A stretch of 64,000 nucleotides of DNA, taken from positions 2,790,001 through 2,854,000 of the forward strand of contig LUGG01000001.1 in assembly GCA_001683735.1 (NCBI GenBank). The letters run 5' to 3'. Each line of letters starts with the position of its first letter. Position 1 is the stretch's first letter. The position numbers and the translations under genes are program-made. This DNA is from Grifola frondosa (taxonomy: Eukaryota > Basidiomycota > Agaricomycetes > Polyporales > Grifolaceae). Below, piece after piece: positions 63,201-64,000 of the stretch. The notes beneath the pieces were generated by a model. It was given only the letters and a program-made list of their open reading frames with translations, was not told where the DNA came from and ran no database searches.

Positions 63201-63664
63201 CCACTCAGCTCGATTGCCGCCTCGCACTCCGTCATGCCTTCGTCTTCGTACAGGTACAGTACCTTCCCCTTTAGCGCGACGTACCACATGTCCTTTGGCC
63301 GCGACCGCTTCGCGTCCTTCGAGCGCGCATCTAGGAAGCCGCGTACCATGCCCACGTACGACCCATCCGATGGCGACTCCTCGAACGTCCGGCGCACCGT
63401 CAGCCAGCCCTTGCGTGCCCTGGGCAGGTCGTTGACTTCAGCTGGCGGAACAGCCGCAGTCGTAGGTGGAGCATCGGCATTCTCGGCGTCATCCTCTTCT
63501 TCGGTGAAGCGCTGTTCCAGCCTACGCTTCGCGGGCTTGTCGACGACGGGGTCTCCTACTGGTACTGAGGTATAGATGGTAAAGAAAATCGCTCCGAGGA
63601 TCACCAACGGCACGAACGTCAGACCGCCGAGCACGTACGCGTATAATAGCGCCCTTAGGGACAT
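60233..63664 (-). CDS. NVJ2: Nvj2/TEX2-type SMP-domain lipid-transfer protein
   Basis: SMP-domain proteins of this class are ER-anchored and move lipids (ceramide in yeast Nvj2) at contact sites. The start [20 protein letters not shown] begins a membrane helix (residues about 5-33). A PH-like domain follows ([32 protein letters not shown]), split by a charged coiled insert ([20 protein letters not shown]) before [20 protein letters not shown]. The SMP domain then begins [20 protein letters not shown] and contains [20 protein letters not shown] and [20 protein letters not shown]. After an intron near 62220 comes a long disordered Ser/Pro-rich tail of about 600 residues to the end at 60233 (or 60245 in another frame). 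A one-base shift near 61730 joins two parts of the tail. The domain core is a clean 487-codon frame. Confidence 0.87.
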
Positions 63665-64000
63665 GCTCGTTCTGCTGGCTACGTATTAGAGGGGGGGCAA
63701 ACGAACAGCGGCTGGCGTCCTTACGAATTGCGGTCGTGTCAAGTGTGTGGGAGCTCGGAGGAGCTCGTGGTGGATGTATCATGTATGTCTGTAAGCTCGT
63801 CACCGCCGACTCAGTTGCAGTCGCCACCCGAGCACGTGTGCGCCTCGCGCATCTATTTGTCGCTTCGAACACAGCACTCGACCAGAATCGTCCGTGATTA
63901 TCCATCGTTACATTGCGTTTCGCGCGTGCATATAGTATGTAGGTAATGCAGATAACGAACGTGCGGGTACAAAGATACAAGGGTATAGTAATCATACAGT
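63665..64000 (-). promoter_or_regulatory. Upstream region of the Nvj2-like gene
   Basis: The last 336 bases lie 5' of the Nvj2-like ATG. A pyrimidine-rich tract on the minus strand (tttgccccccctctaatacg, near 63681-63700) sits about 20-40 bases before the start. No further gene is supported at the right edge. Confidence 0.45.

Overview
The window looks like nuclear DNA of a filamentous basidiomycete, probably an Agaricomycete and perhaps a wood-decay polypore. The reasons are dense genes on both strands, many 45-65 nt introns with CTGAC/CTAAC-type branch sites, CT-rich promoter tracts, and a gene set typical of that class (heparinase II/III-like protein, GH20 hexosaminidase, TPR/F-box/LRR protein, MYND proteins, Prm10-like transporter). 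I see no virus, plasmid, CRISPR array, rRNA or convincing tRNA. The species assignment is inference.

Layout. 1-2.5 kb (-): chromodomain protein with a coiled-coil tail, running off the left edge. 2.8-7.1 kb (-): exocyst subunit Sec3. 7.1-8.5 kb: no supportable gene. 8.5-10.0 kb (-): ceramide glucosyltransferase whose frame is broken many times. 10.0-11.4 kb: nothing recognised. 11.4-13.3 kb (+): Pof3/Dia2-type TPR/F-box/LRR protein. 13.4-15.8 kb (-): MYND-finger protein. 16.1-17.7 kb (-): TatD-type nuclease, divergent from a peroxisomal 3-ketoacyl-CoA thiolase at 18.0-19.6 kb (+). 20.0-22.5 kb (+): membrane-anchored heparinase II/III-like protein. 23.3-24.5 kb (+): Ser/Thr-rich single-pass surface protein. 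25.3-27.6 kb (-): GNL1-type GTPase, divergent from a SAM-dependent methyltransferase at 28.1-30.8 kb (+). 31.1-33.4 kb (+): Prm10/ThrE membrane protein, convergent with an HLTF/Rad5-type SNF2-RING ATPase at 33.5-37.9 kb (-). 38.9-41.7 kb (+): secreted GH20 hexosaminidase. 42.1-43.3 kb (-): RNase III-like/dsRBD protein. 43.6-50.3 kb (-): Mit1/CHD-type chromatin remodeller. 50.6-51.8 kb (-): LDAH-type lipid-droplet hydrolase, divergent from a golgin-like coiled-coil protein at 52.1-55.2 kb (+). 55.5-57.7 kb (-): fungal protein of unknown function. 60.2-63.7 kb (-): Nvj2/TEX2-type SMP lipid-transfer protein.

The genes are mostly independent housekeeping functions: secretion and Golgi (Sec3, golgin), lipid metabolism and transport (glucosylceramide synthase, thiolase, LDAH, Nvj2-like), cell wall and carbohydrate (GH20, heparinase-like, surface protein), and chromatin or genome maintenance (chromodomain protein, HLTF-like, Mit1-like, F-box protein, RNase III-like).

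Two things deserve attention. First, gene-structure oddities: an apparent AT-AC intron and a GC-AG intron in the thiolase, a 9-nt microexon in TatD, and 18- and 21-nt microexons in the methyltransferase and GH20 genes. Second, many genes carry isolated single-base indels with intact codons on both sides. These look technical, and gene models should be read with that in mind.
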